A DNA stretch of 64,000 bases from Thalassomonas sp. RHCl1 (GCF_947387555.1 NZ_CANDNZ010000001.1:930001-994000), one strand, 5' to 3'; counted from the stretch's first letter, positions 1-8,942 are shown. Made by a program: numbers and translations. The notes: generated from the sequence alone by a model not told the origin.

Positions 1-31
1 AAAATAAGCTTTCTGCTTTCAGGTTACAGCA

Positions 32-1003
32 ATGAACAGGTCCCGCAGCAGAAGGCACAGTGTCGAGCATGACGATGTTCATCGTTGGCTGGTGTCTTAT
101 GCCGATTATATGACCTTGCTGTTTGCCTTGTTTGTGGTGTTATATGCCATGGCGATCGTGCATGACAAGCCTTTTGAGACCATCACTGAATCTTTGGGGC
201 GGGTATTTCAGGCGGATCAGGAGCTCACTAAAAATAAGGGGCATGGCGACGATATTCTGCTGGTGAACACGAAAAAAAGCAATAAACCCCTCTACGGTGA
301 CGGTTTGCTTGAAGATCCCGGCCCTGAACTGTATGAAGGTGAAAATGAACTTTCCAATATTAAAGACAGCCAGGTAGGCTCTAACTTATCTGTGCTGGAA
401 GAAGAGTTACATGCGGCATTATTTGAGCTGGAGCAGTCGGGTTATGCCAAAATGCAAATTGACGGCGACTGGCTGGAAATCGAATTAAACAGCGGTTTGT
501 TATTCCCGAGCGGCTCGTCGTCGGCGACCCTGGCGGCAAAATCTATCTTAACGGAAATATATAAGGTAATAGGCCCGGCGACTAACTTTATCCGTATTCG
601 GGGTTATACTGATAACCAACCGATTAATAATGAGATTTTTTCGTCAAACTGGGAGTTATCGGTTTATCGCGCCACCGCGATTTTGCGCATGCTGGAGCAG
701 ATGTCCCTTAACCCGGCCCGCATGGCAATAGAAGGTTATGGCCAGTATTACCCGAGTGCCGACAACAGCACCGCACAAGGGCGTGCACAAAACCGTAAAG
801 TAGTAATAGCCATTTCTAAATATGGGTTGCAGCAGGCGAAGTTGCTGGAAGAGCCGGGTATAGCGGTAGAAAACTTGCAAAGCCAGGCACAGGAAATTGC
901 GCCGGCGGCGGGGGAAGATGCGGTCAAAATCATTCAGCTGGAAAGTGGTGGTATTCGTATCACCACCCGGGATGAAGAACAACAACCAGAACCAGATAAT
1001 TAG
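32..1003 (+). CDS. motD: Flagellar stator protein MotD (MotB family)
   Basis: Peptidoglycan-anchored stator subunit of the flagellar motor, expected to pair with a MotA/MotC subunit encoded just upstream of the window. A single N-terminal membrane helix (about residues 22-44) carries the YADYM motif, whose Asp25 is the expected ion-conducting residue. A linker leads to a C-terminal OmpA-like peptidoglycan-binding domain (about 185-300) with GYTDNQP and the NRKVVI end motif. At 323 residues the length is normal. An AGGTTA sequence precedes the ATG. It is followed after 9 bp by parC, in the order typical of the cheA-cheB-motC-motD-parC-parP-cheW segment of polarly flagellated gammaproteobacteria. 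MotB versus MotD is decided by this context. Confidence 0.9.
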   Translation: MNRSRSRRHSVEHDDVHRWLVSYADYMTLLFALFVVLYAMAIVHDKPFETITESLGRVFQADQELTKNKGHGDDILLVNTKKSNKPLYGDGLLEDPGPELYEGENELSNIKDSQVGSNLSVLEEELHAALFELEQSGYAKMQIDGDWLEIELNSGLLFPSGSSSATLAAKSILTEIYKVIGPATNFIRIRGYTDNQPINNEIFSSNWELSVYRATAILRMLEQMSLNPARMAIEGYGQYYPSADNSTAQGRAQNRKVVIAISKYGLQQAKLLEEPGIAVENLQSQAQEIAPAAGEDAVKIIQLESGGIRITTRDEEQQPEPDN

Positions 1004-1012
1004 GATGCAGCC

Positions 1013-1789
1013 TTGGTCATTTGGACGATAGCAAATCAAAAAGGCGGCGTGGGTAAAACGACGTCTACCATAACATTAGGTGGCTTACTGGCCGAGCAGG
1101 GGCACAGGGTCTTATTAGTAGATACCGACCCCCATGCGTCGTTAAGCTATTATTTTGGCATAGAATCGGAAGATCTTGAGCTCAGTGTCTTTGACTTGTT
1201 TGTTCAGGTATCCACCAAAGAGCAAATCGAGCAAAGCCTGTGCCCGACCCGGTATGAAAACATCGATATCCTGCCGGCGACGATGGCGTTGGCGACCTTA
1301 GATCGTTCCCTCGGCAGTAAAGGGGGCATGGGCCTGGTATTAAAAAAGGCCATGGAGCAGCTGAGCGATGAGTATGATTATGTGCTGATGGATTGCCCGC
1401 CGGTGCTCGGGGTCTTGATGGTCAATGCCCTGGCCGCGTCAGATCGTATTTTAGTACCGGTGCAAACGGAATTCCTTGCCCTTAAGGGCCTGGACCGGAT
1501 GATGAAAACCCTGGATATCATGCAGGGAGAACAGGATAAGCCTTTTTCCTATACCATAATTCCGACCATGTATGATAAAAGAACCAAGGCATCCCTGCTG
1601 GCTTACCGCTCTTTGCAGGAAATGTACGGGGATAAGGTCTGGTCAAGTGTGGTGCCTATCGATACCAATTTCAGGAATGCCAGCGTTGAGCAAAAAGTCC
1701 CGTCAGACTATGCACATTCAACACGCGGCGTATATGCTTATAAAAAACTGTTAAATTATTTGATGAATTTGCCTGCGGTGAACAGATAA
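1013..1789 (+). CDS. parC: ParA-like ATPase ParC, polar positioning of chemotaxis arrays
   Basis: MinD/ParA-family ATPase of 258 residues. The deviant Walker A motif KGGVGKTT is at residues 9-16 and a Walker B-type segment (YVLMDCPP) near 124-131. In Vibrio, ParC places chemotaxis signalling arrays at the flagellated pole. The position between motD and a CheW-like ParP gene supports that role over plasmid or chromosome partitioning. The start is TTG at 1013, because the protein begins MVIWTIANQKGG as in Vibrio ParC, no ATG lies before the Walker A motif, and AGGA sits 7 bases upstream. It abuts parP directly (stop at 1789, ATG at 1790), so the two are probably translationally coupled. Confidence 0.88.
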   Translation: MVIWTIANQKGGVGKTTSTITLGGLLAEQGHRVLLVDTDPHASLSYYFGIESEDLELSVFDLFVQVSTKEQIEQSLCPTRYENIDILPATMALATLDRSLGSKGGMGLVLKKAMEQLSDEYDYVLMDCPPVLGVLMVNALAASDRILVPVQTEFLALKGLDRMMKTLDIMQGEQDKPFSYTIIPTMYDKRTKASLLAYRSLQEMYGDKVWSSVVPIDTNFRNASVEQKVPSDYAHSTRGVYAYKKLLNYLMNLPAVNR

Positions 1790-2578
1790 ATGAGTAAACC
1801 TTTAGCGGCCAGTAAAAAAGTGATGCAAAACTATCTGTCGGAATTATTGACGGATGAAAGCGCTGAGCCGGCACAAACAAGTGAAAAAGAACAAAAACTG
1901 GAAAAGCTGCTGCAAAATGTTGCTGCGCCCCAGGCTGAACTGCCGCCCAGGGCTTTGTCACGTAAACGAAAAACTACGGTTAAGGCAAAAGTCAAAACGG
2001 CAGAAGTTGCCGAGCCGGAAAAAGTCCTGCCGGTTATTGAACCTAAGGTCGAACAACTTGAGCAAGAGCAACCGCTGCGTACCCGAAAAAGCGAAGGGCC
2101 ACTAAAAGTTAAGACTGAGGCCAGTTATCGCAAGGGCAGTTTTCAGGCCTTATTTTTTGAAGTTGCCGGCCTGGTGATTGCTGTGCCCCTGATTGAACTG
2201 GGGGGCATACATAATATGGACAAAACCAATACCCTGATGGGAAAACCGCCCTGGTTTAAAGGGGTGATGATCCACAGGGAAGAGCAAATCCAGGTGGTGG
2301 ATACCGCCTTGTGGGTAATGCCGGAAAAATGTGATCAAAAACTAAAAGAATCGCTAAACTATCAATATGTTGTTATGTTAAGTAATACACACTGGGGTCT
2401 GATGGCGGAATCTTTGGTGGATACCGTGACCCTGGAGCAAGAAGATGTCAAGTGGTTAGATGCCCCGAGTAAGCGTCCGTGGTTAGCCGGCTTAGTAAAA
2501 GATCGTATGTGTGCTCTGCTTGATGTGGTGGAGCTGACGAAATTACTTGATCAGGGGATGAGTATAAATCAGGAATAA
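1790..2578 (+). CDS. parP: CheW-domain coupling protein ParP
   Basis: 262-residue protein with a charged, low-complexity N-terminal half (about 1-110, rich in Lys, Glu and Pro) and a C-terminal CheW-like domain (about 115-258, from GSFQALFFEVAGL to LLDVVELTKLL). In Vibrio, ParP bridges ParC and the CheA arrays through its CheW-like AIF domain. The domain order and the position immediately after parC match. It is translated from an ATG directly after the parC stop. The N-terminal region is poorly conserved in this family, so the assignment rests on the C-terminal domain and synteny. Confidence 0.82.
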   Translation: MSKPLAASKKVMQNYLSELLTDESAEPAQTSEKEQKLEKLLQNVAAPQAELPPRALSRKRKTTVKAKVKTAEVAEPEKVLPVIEPKVEQLEQEQPLRTRKSEGPLKVKTEASYRKGSFQALFFEVAGLVIAVPLIELGGIHNMDKTNTLMGKPPWFKGVMIHREEQIQVVDTALWVMPEKCDQKLKESLNYQYVVMLSNTHWGLMAESLVDTVTLEQEDVKWLDAPSKRPWLAGLVKDRMCALLDVVELTKLLDQGMSINQE

Positions 2579-2652
2579 TAGTGATTAAATTAGTGATGGA
2601 ACTCGCTGATTTAATTAATATAACAGGATTGATAAATTGAGAGGCTAGTTGT

Positions 2653-3147
2653 ATGTCTGACGAGAGACGCAATGCAAGTGAAAAAGTAGATACTAATGAT
2701 GAGGTACTTCAGTGGGTGACCTTTAAATTAGAGAAGGAAACTTACGGCATTAATGTGATGCAGGTGCAAGAAGTACTGCGTTACAGTGAAATTGCCCCTG
2801 TGCCCGGCGCGCCCAGTTATGTACTGGGGATCATCAATTTACGGGGTAATGTCGTGACCGTGATTGACACCCGCATCCGCTTTGGTCTGGAAACGACGGA
2901 AGTGACGGATAATACCCGGGTGGTGATCATTGAAGCAGAAAAACAGGTGATTGGCATTTTGGTTGACAGTGTCGCGGAAGTGGTTTACCTGAGGGCTTCT
3001 GAGATCGACATTGCGCCGAATGTCGGCAATGATGAAAGTGCTAAATTCATCCAGGGGGTATCAAACCGTGAAGGCGAATTGCTTATCCTGGTGGACTTAA
3101 ATAAACTCTTGTCAGATGATGAATGGGATGAGCTGAAACAGTTTTAG
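2653..3147 (+). CDS. cheW: Chemotaxis coupling protein CheW
   Basis: 164-residue single-domain CheW that links methyl-accepting chemotaxis receptors to the kinase CheA in the cytoplasm. Conserved features include TFKLEKETYGINVMQVQEV, the VPGAPSYVLGIINLRG segment that contacts receptors and CheA, and the closing ILVDLNKLL. Length is typical. It follows parP after 74 bp, ends the core chemotaxis cluster, and is followed by a good intrinsic terminator. Confidence 0.95.
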   Translation: MSDERRNASEKVDTNDEVLQWVTFKLEKETYGINVMQVQEVLRYSEIAPVPGAPSYVLGIINLRGNVVTVIDTRIRFGLETTEVTDNTRVVIIEAEKQVIGILVDSVAEVVYLRASEIDIAPNVGNDESAKFIQGVSNREGELLILVDLNKLLSDDEWDELKQF

Positions 3148-3164
3148 TCGCTGAGTTTTGGTAT

Positions 3165-3191
3165 AAAAAGCCTGCGTTGCGGGCTTTTTTT
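3165..3191 (+). terminator. Rho-independent terminator after cheW
   Basis: A ten-pair stem (AAAAGCCTGC / GCGGGCTTTT, one G-T wobble) with a three-base loop and a T-run lies 17 bp after the cheW stop. The next gene starts 18 bp further on, so read-through may supply it. Confidence 0.85.
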
Positions 3192-3208
3192 ATGGAAGGA
3201 GAATTCTT

Positions 3209-3667
3209 TTGTCGTTAACTGTTGTGATCCTGGCTGTTGTTGCGGTTACTGTATTGCTTGTGGTGCTGGCGCTTTATTTGGCTTTGAAGTCGCTGAAAGC
3301 AAAACTAATGCTGTTAGAAGCCCAGGTACAGGCATACCCCCTGCTGATGGAAGAACTGCAAGCCAGTGTTGCCGAGCAGCAGGCCTTGATGGCAACTATG
3401 GATGAAAAACATAGCCACAGGGGCGTAGAACATGAGCAAGTGACAAAACAGCTGACTCACAGGGTCAAAGTGGTGCAGGATGAGTTGGCTAAAGTCAAAG
3501 AAATGTTTGAGCAGCACCAGGATCAGCAGCCTGAAGATAAACTCTACAGCCGGGCATATAAACTGGCAGAATTAGGGGCGGATGTCGAAGAAATCATCAA
3601 CGAATGTGATTTGCCCCGCGCGGAAGCCGAAATGTTGCTTTCGGTGTATAAGAAAAAAATCCGCTAA
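3209..3667 (+). CDS. DUF2802 membrane-anchored coiled-coil protein
   Basis: 152-residue protein with one N-terminal membrane helix (about 3-27), a probable coiled coil (about 28-100) and a small C-terminal DUF2802-type helical domain (YKLAELGADVEEIINECDLPRAEAEMLLSVY). Genes of this family regularly follow cheW at the end of flagellar/chemotaxis operons in Shewanella, Vibrio and Pseudomonas; the function is not established. The start is TTG at 3209 behind AAGGAG with 7-base spacing. The C-terminal segment resembles a helix-turn-helix seen in other coiled-coil membrane proteins, but I assign no DNA binding. Confidence 0.8.
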   Translation: MSLTVVILAVVAVTVLLVVLALYLALKSLKAKLMLLEAQVQAYPLLMEELQASVAEQQALMATMDEKHSHRGVEHEQVTKQLTHRVKVVQDELAKVKEMFEQHQDQQPEDKLYSRAYKLAELGADVEEIINECDLPRAEAEMLLSVYKKKIR

Positions 3668-3833
3668 TTCTCTTTGTCCCTTCACTTGATAAGGATTTTT
3701 CTTACATTTTCTAACAAGTATTTGACACTTGCGAACATAAATTCTCGGTGAAATGATGTGGTAAAAGCTACAGTCATGCTAGACTATGGCTTTTAATTTT
3801 GATCATGACCAGAGCGAATTTAAGGGAATTTTT

Positions 3834-4643
3834 GTGCGACTTCTTACTCAACTGATTATCAGGACTTTCAGCCGAGCCAGACAACTGGCTGCGCCTGCTT
3901 TAGTGATTTTTTTATCTGTGCTCCTTAGCGCTTGCTCAAGCACTTCCGCTGTTGACGATGGCGATAGCCGGGATCCGCTGGAGTCGGTTAACCGGCCGCT
4001 TTGGACTTTCACCTGGGATTATGCCGACAAATATGTGATCAAGCCGACTTCAGAAGCTTATAGTGATTATACACCGACGTTTTTACGTTCCGGCCTTTAT
4101 AATATGGCGCTTAATCTGAACGAGCCGTCAACCATTATCAATAATTTACTGCAACTGAAATTTAGCGAGGCGGCGTCGAGCACCGGCCGTTTTGTACTTA
4201 ATTCTACTATAGGTATGTTGGGCTTTTTTGATCCCGCCAGTGATTTTGGCTGGAACAGGGAGCAGGAAGAATTTGGTGAAGTCCTTGGAAAGTATGGGGT
4301 CGGCGATGGCCCCTACCTGGTCGTGCCGGCACTAGGGCCAAGCTCGGTCAGGGAAGAGGCGGGGGATTTTGTCGACCGCTATTACTGGCCGCTGGCGATT
4401 ATTGATTTCTGGCCAAACATGCTGCGCTCTGCGGTTATCGGTCTGGAAAAACGGGTTGCACTGGCGGATCAGGAACAGTTGATCATTGAGTCAGTCGATT
4501 CTTATGAATTTGTTAAAAATGCCTATTTTCAAAATATGAATTACAAGGTGCATGACGGTAACCCGCCAATTGTTGTCGATGAAGAGGAAGAAGCAGAAAT
4601 TGAAGCTTTTCTTGATGAGTTCGAAGACGAAATTGAAGAATAA
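3834..4643 (+). CDS. mlaA: Outer-membrane lipoprotein MlaA (VacJ)
   Basis: Outer-membrane lipoprotein of the Mla pathway, which removes mislocalised phospholipids from the outer leaflet. The family signatures DPLESVNRPLWTFTW, NNLLQLKFSEAASSTGRFVLNSTIG and EFGEVLGKYGVGDGPYLVVP are clear. I place the start at GTG 3834 because AAGGGA lies 6 bases upstream and the product opens with a signal peptide ending in the lipobox LLSAC (Cys34). An in-frame ATG at 3786 has no ribosome-binding site and would add 16 residues before the signal. The C-terminus is very acidic (EEEEAEIEAFLDEFEDEIEE), a common variable tail. It appears to be monocistronic. Confidence 0.93.
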   Translation: MRLLTQLIIRTFSRARQLAAPALVIFLSVLLSACSSTSAVDDGDSRDPLESVNRPLWTFTWDYADKYVIKPTSEAYSDYTPTFLRSGLYNMALNLNEPSTIINNLLQLKFSEAASSTGRFVLNSTIGMLGFFDPASDFGWNREQEEFGEVLGKYGVGDGPYLVVPALGPSSVREEAGDFVDRYYWPLAIIDFWPNMLRSAVIGLEKRVALADQEQLIIESVDSYEFVKNAYFQNMNYKVHDGNPPIVVDEEEEAEIEAFLDEFEDEIEE

Positions 4644-4666
4644 TATCTGATAGATTAATTCATCTT

Positions 4667-4699
4667 CTATCAAGTAAGGCGTATCAGCCTACTTGATAG
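4667..4699 (+). terminator. Hairpin after mlaA
   Basis: Inverted repeat CTATCAAGTA...TACTTGATAG with an inner GGC/GCC pair, 23 bp after the mlaA stop. There is no T-tract, so it may be a processing or protective stem rather than a true intrinsic terminator. Confidence 0.45.
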
Positions 4700-4794
4700 A
4701 TGCTTTAACAGCTTTGAGTGATGCTGCAATTAGATAATCATTATTTTTAATAATGCATTATGTCTATTTTCTTTTTTAAATCTTGCTCTTTGGG

Positions 4795-4828
4795 GCCCTG
4801 GAATCATTAATGTACTCCTAGGGCTTTA
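4795..4828 (+). terminator. Weak hairpin upstream of the SLBB exporter gene
   Basis: GCCCTGG and CCTAGGGC arms with a 15-base loop, followed by TTTAATTT, in the 298-bp gap between mlaA and the exporter gene. It could end mlaA transcription or act in the leader of the exporter gene. I see no convincing -35/-10 pair in this gap. Confidence 0.35.
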
Positions 4829-4941
4829 ATTTCAGTAAAAAAGTTCCTTTTAGGAAATAGACTATGGTGCTAAACTGCGGCTCAAAATCAGCATTTACTT
4901 GCTTTAACCTCTTTATTTAAACAGGACGTGGCATTTTCTAA

Positions 4942-7680
4942 ATGAAAAAGATCATATTTAAAATATTTCTTGGCTGTTTTGCCGTCTTTTTATCTACTTC
5001 CCTATTTGCTGCTAATCAAATTTCCCAGCAACAAATAGAACAATTTAAAAAATTGTCACCCAGCCAGCAGCGGGCATTGGCCCAAAGTATGGGGGTAGAT
5101 TTAAATACTATTAATGCACAAATGAGACGTTCGGCGTCAGATGAAGAAGAAGAACAAACAACTCAGCAGGTTTATCCTCGCGATACTCAATTTGACCAGT
5201 TTGGTAATCCTATTTTAACAGATGAGTTAGAGCTGGAAGAGGAAGAAGAGAGTGATGAACCTCAGCCTTTTGGTTATGACATTTTTGCCAACGCTCCTGC
5301 CACTTTTGCGCCAACAATGGATATCGCTATTCCGCAAGGTTATGTAATCGGCTCAGGTGATGTGCTTAATATTCGGATCTTTGGCAAAGAAAATAATGAT
5401 TACGAGGTGCCTGTATCTCGTGAAGGACAGGTACTTATCCCGAGTTTAGGTGCTTATAATGTTTCCGGTATGACTTTTCCTGAAATGAAAAAGTACTTAA
5501 GCAATAAAATCCAGGATAAGATTTTAGGAGTAGATATTGTTATTACCCTGGCTGAGTTACGTTCAATGCGGGTATTTGTGCTTGGTGATGCATTCAAGCC
5601 TGGTCCCTACACGCTAAGTTCATTATCAAGCATTACCCATGCGATATTTGCTGCCGGCGGTATTAATGATATTGGCTCTTTGCGTAACATCCAGCTTAAA
5701 AGAGCCGGTAAATTAATTACCACGCTGGATTTATATGACTTGCTGATAAACGGTGATTCTTCAAATGATATCATGTTGCAATCGGGTGATGTGGTTTTTG
5801 TCTCGCCTGTAGGTAAGCGGGTTACGGTTGACGGTGAAGTTACCCGCCCGGCAATTTATGAATTAGCAGAAAATGAAACTTTTGAAACGGCGATAAAAAT
5901 GGCGGGGGGCTTATTGCCTTCGGCTTACCCTTCCTCCACTGTTGTTGAACGTTTTAATGAACAAAACCTTCGTTCATTGCTAAATATTGATTTGAGTAAA
6001 AAGGCTTCATTAAAAAAATCGGTTCAAGGTGGCGATTATATCCGGGTGATGAAAACTTCTGAGCAATTTGCTCAGTCGGTGACTATAATTGGCGCCGTTT
6101 CCCGTCCGGGTAATTATCAATGGCAGAAGGGCCAACGTATCACGGATTTACTTCCTAATATTAACGCCTATCTACTACCCGATGCTGATTTAAGTTATGC
6201 GTTAGTGATCCGTGAGAAAGGGCAAGGGCGGGATATCGAGGTCCTGCAGTTTGGCCTTTTTAATGCGGTCTCAGATAATGCCTCCACAGATAATCTCGTA
6301 CTTGAACCCCGCGACAAAATTTTGGTTTTTTCTAATGATGAAAAGCCATCATCAGAGAATATGTCGTTAGAAAGCTTAGCGTTAACGAAAGAAGAGTTGC
6401 TTGAAAAAGAAAAGGATACCGCCAAACTTGATTATGAAGACAGGTTGTTTTGGCAGCAATATGGCACCGAGCAGCAGATAGATCTGGCCTTTGAAGAAAA
6501 AGATGAACTGGAAGAGCAGCTTAAACTTGCTTCCCAGTCGCTGGAAGAGCTCACCGGCGGAACGGTTACCGAAGAGCTTGAGTTAAGGGAGCTTGGTCTT
6601 TTCTCTAGGAAACGTCTATTAACTCCTGTGATACAGCAACTGAAAAGGCAAGGAGCATCGGGAGAGCCTATACAGCTAGTAGAAGTTGCCGGTGAAGTTA
6701 AATTCCCTGGGACCTATCCCCTTGCAAGCAATATTACCGTGAAAGATTTAGTTATTGCCGCTGGCGGCTTAATGGAGTCTGCATATCTCGATAAAGCAGA
6801 AATCACCCGCAATGTCTTTTTTCAGGGGGCGGCAACTAAAGAGTCTAAAAATGTCGATTTAAAGGCTGCATTGGCCGGTATTGGCGAAAATAATGTTTTA
6901 CTGCAGAGTAAAGATCGTCTCAATGTTCATCAGATCCCCGCCTGGCAGGAAAATCATGTAATAGAACTGCGTGGCGAATTTCTTTTCCCCGGAAAATATA
7001 CCATACGCCGTGGGGAAACTTTGGGTCAACTGATTGAACGGGTAGGTGGCTTTACTGATTATGCTTATATCAATGGCTCGGTTTTCACCCGTGAAAAACT
7101 GAAGCAATTAGAATTGCAAAACTTACTTAAGGTTTCGGCTGACCTACGTATGGAGATTGCTTCTAAAAGCCTGGCACAAAGTAAGGGCAATCCGATGATC
7201 GATTATGATCAGGCAAAGAAATTGCTGGCGGATTTGACGAAAGTAAAGCCTATAGGCCGTTTGGTTATTGATTTACCTAAATTGATGTCAAACAGTGATT
7301 TTGATGTTTTGCTAGAAGATGGTGATGTGCTGTATGTACCAACCAGACAAAATTCTATTAATGTTATTGGCCAAGTGCAGTTAGCCTCTTCACATTTATA
7401 CCAGAAGGAATTATCGGTAGAAGATTATCTGCGTTTAAGTGGTGGTGCTAAAAAACAGGCGGATGAAGATCGTCTCTATGTGATCAGGGCTAATGGCTCG
7501 GTGATGATCCCCTCGCAGAGTAATTGGTTTAGTGAGCGTAATACCAGTACATTGAGTCCGGGCGATACGTTAGTGATCCCGCTTGATTCGGAATATATGG
7601 ACAACTTGACCTTATGGGCCACGGCAACACAAATTGTATACCAGGCAGCGGTAGCCATTGCGGCCGTGTCCGGCATATAA
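4942..7680 (+). CDS. Multi-SLBB polysaccharide export protein (Wza-like)
   Basis: 912-residue periplasmic/outer-membrane exporter. A cleavable signal peptide (about 1-23, ending SLFA) is followed by an acidic linker, a Poly_export domain from about 131 (VIGSGDVLNIRIFG) and six SLBB domains beginning near 209, 292, 380, 578, 672 and 803. A coiled-coil segment (about 480-550) lies between SLBB3 and SLBB4, and the last 30 residues are hydrophobic. Classical Wza has about 380 residues and is a lipoprotein; this one is far larger and has no lipobox. It belongs to the large SLBB exporters of marine Gammaproteobacteria. It opens the surface locus and most likely carries the polysaccharide made downstream across the outer membrane. 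No Wzc-type tyrosine kinase is encoded here. Confidence 0.85.
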   Translation: MKKIIFKIFLGCFAVFLSTSLFAANQISQQQIEQFKKLSPSQQRALAQSMGVDLNTINAQMRRSASDEEEEQTTQQVYPRDTQFDQFGNPILTDELELEEEEESDEPQPFGYDIFANAPATFAPTMDIAIPQGYVIGSGDVLNIRIFGKENNDYEVPVSREGQVLIPSLGAYNVSGMTFPEMKKYLSNKIQDKILGVDIVITLAELRSMRVFVLGDAFKPGPYTLSSLSSITHAIFAAGGINDIGSLRNIQLKRAGKLITTLDLYDLLINGDSSNDIMLQSGDVVFVSPVGKRVTVDGEVTRPAIYELAENETFETAIKMAGGLLPSAYPSSTVVERFNEQNLRSLLNIDLSKKASLKKSVQGGDYIRVMKTSEQFAQSVTIIGAVSRPGNYQWQKGQRITDLLPNINAYLLPDADLSYALVIREKGQGRDIEVLQFGLFNAVSDNASTDNLVLEPRDKILVFSNDEKPSSENMSLESLALTKEELLEKEKDTAKLDYEDRLFWQQYGTEQQIDLAFEEKDELEEQLKLASQSLEELTGGTVTEELELRELGLFSRKRLLTPVIQQLKRQGASGEPIQLVEVAGEVKFPGTYPLASNITVKDLVIAAGGLMESAYLDKAEITRNVFFQGAATKESKNVDLKAALAGIGENNVLLQSKDRLNVHQIPAWQENHVIELRGEFLFPGKYTIRRGETLGQLIERVGGFTDYAYINGSVFTREKLKQLELQNLLKVSADLRMEIASKSLAQSKGNPMIDYDQAKKLLADLTKVKPIGRLVIDLPKLMSNSDFDVLLEDGDVLYVPTRQNSINVIGQVQLASSHLYQKELSVEDYLRLSGGAKKQADEDRLYVIRANGSVMIPSQSNWFSERNTSTLSPGDTLVIPLDSEYMDNLTLWATATQIVYQAAVAIAAVSGI

Positions 7681-7703
7681 CACCCCATTAAGCATTTTTT
7701 AGC

Positions 7704-7744
7704 CAACTAAGCCAGTATATCAACAAGTTATACTGGCTTAGTTG
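7704..7744 (+). terminator. Perfect 16-bp inverted repeat after the exporter gene
   Basis: CAACTAAGCCAGTATA and its exact reverse complement flank a 9-base loop, 23 bp after the exporter stop. The stem is strong but no T-tract follows, so its role as terminator is likely but not proven. Confidence 0.6.
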
Positions 7745-7756
7745 TTCATAGACGTC

Positions 7757-7774
7757 TATAATAAGCGCGCTTAT
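7757..7774 (+). promoter_or_regulatory. Candidate -10 box fused to a 14-bp palindrome
   Basis: TATAAT (7757-7762) is followed at once by the perfect palindrome ATAAGCGCGCTTAT (7761-7774), where transcription of the wecA-family gene could begin. No good -35 hexamer is visible. The palindrome could be an operator. A second TATAAT-plus-palindrome arrangement with a different sequence lies before ugd at 55589-55610. Confidence 0.4.
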
Positions 7775-7883
7775 CTCGTTGTAACCTGTATTATCCAGAT
7801 AAGTGATTATTTTTTCTCAACTTCTGTTCGATTGCTTCGGGTTGGGGATTATTTGCTAAATTATTCCAATTGGTACTAATTGA

Positions 7884-8942
7884 ATGTTATTTCTCTTACC
7901 TGCTTTGCTTGTCGCTTTTCTCGCATCTATATCTACAATTAAAGTACTACTGCCACTCGCTCCCCATATCGGGTTGGTTGATTTGCCAACAGAGAGAAAG
8001 AACCATGACGGTGCTATTCCCCTTATTGGCGGAATTTCTATTTTTACAGGTGTTTTAATTGCTTCTAGTTTGTTCATTGAGCAAAGTCAATTGCTGAACC
8101 TGTATTTAATTTCATCAGCGTTTTTGGTTTTTCTTGGTACTTTGGACGATATTTATGACTTAAGTGTTATTTCTCGTATTGTCTTTCAAGGGATTATAGC
8201 TTCGATATTAGTTTTTGGCGCCGGCCTATATATCAGTGATTTTGGCGATTTATTTGCGGGTGGTCCGATTAATATCGGTATTTACGGGATGATTTTTACG
8301 TGTGTTGCCTGTATTGCCGCTATTAATGCTTTTAACATGGTTGATGGTATTGATGGATTAGCCGGCTCTATGAGTATTATTACTATCTCTTCGGTTGCAA
8401 TCATGAAATTGCTCTCCGGCCAGTTAGATTTAATTTTACTTCCCTTAGTTTTAGTTGTAGCCATAGTTCCATTTCTTTTCTATAACGTCAGTCGACGTAA
8501 CCCCAGAGGAAAGAAAATATTTATGGGGGATGCTGGCAGTATGTTTATGGGGTTGACGGTTATTTGGTTATTGACTCTGGAGACCCAGGGATCGAATGCT
8601 TCTTTTCGTCCGGTAACCGCGCTTTGGATTATTGCTGTGCCGCTTATGGATATGTTATCCGTGATGCTCCGCCGGATGAAAGATGGGAACTCACCGTTTC
8701 AAGCCGATAACGGGCATTTGCACCATATCTTGATAAGAACAGGTTTATCTTCTCGTCAAGCGCTTATTGTTATTAGCGGACTGGCAATACTTCTAAGTTT
8801 AGTCGGTATTATTTCAGATATAATGCAGGTAGCGGAATGGATAATGATAAATGCTTTCTTTGTTATATTTATTGGCTACTCTGCTGTGTTGTCCCGCTTC
8901 TGGAAGATAAATAAAAATAAAAATAAATACCAGCGTGTATAG
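7884..8942 (+). CDS. wecA: WecA/MraY-family undecaprenyl-phosphate sugar-1-phosphate transferase
   Basis: 352-residue polytopic inner-membrane enzyme that loads a HexNAc-1-phosphate from its UDP-sugar onto undecaprenyl phosphate, the first step of a lipid-linked glycan. Family motifs in order: the substrate loop PTERKNHDGAIPLIGG, the Mg-binding LDDIYDL (about 87), NMVDGIDGLAGS (about 150), IFMGDAGSMFMG (about 213), and the sugar-specificity HLHHILIRTG (about 277). The length fits WecA (about 360). With wecG, wecB and wecC in the same locus, GlcNAc-1-P is the likely substrate. Paralogues using other UDP-HexNAc sugars (WbpL type) cannot be excluded. Confidence 0.88.
   Translation: MLFLLPALLVAFLASISTIKVLLPLAPHIGLVDLPTERKNHDGAIPLIGGISIFTGVLIASSLFIEQSQLLNLYLISSAFLVFLGTLDDIYDLSVISRIVFQGIIASILVFGAGLYISDFGDLFAGGPINIGIYGMIFTCVACIAAINAFNMVDGIDGLAGSMSIITISSVAIMKLLSGQLDLILLPLVLVVAIVPFLFYNVSRRNPRGKKIFMGDAGSMFMGLTVIWLLTLETQGSNASFRPVTALWIIAVPLMDMLSVMLRRMKDGNSPFQADNGHLHHILIRTGLSSRQALIVISGLAILLSLVGIISDIMQVAEWIMINAFFVIFIGYSAVLSRFWKINKNKNKYQRV

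Noticed and set aside
3722-3750. Promoter before mlaA (TTGACA at 3722)
   Set aside because: The -35 is perfect, but no acceptable -10 lies at 15-19 bp; I do not claim it.
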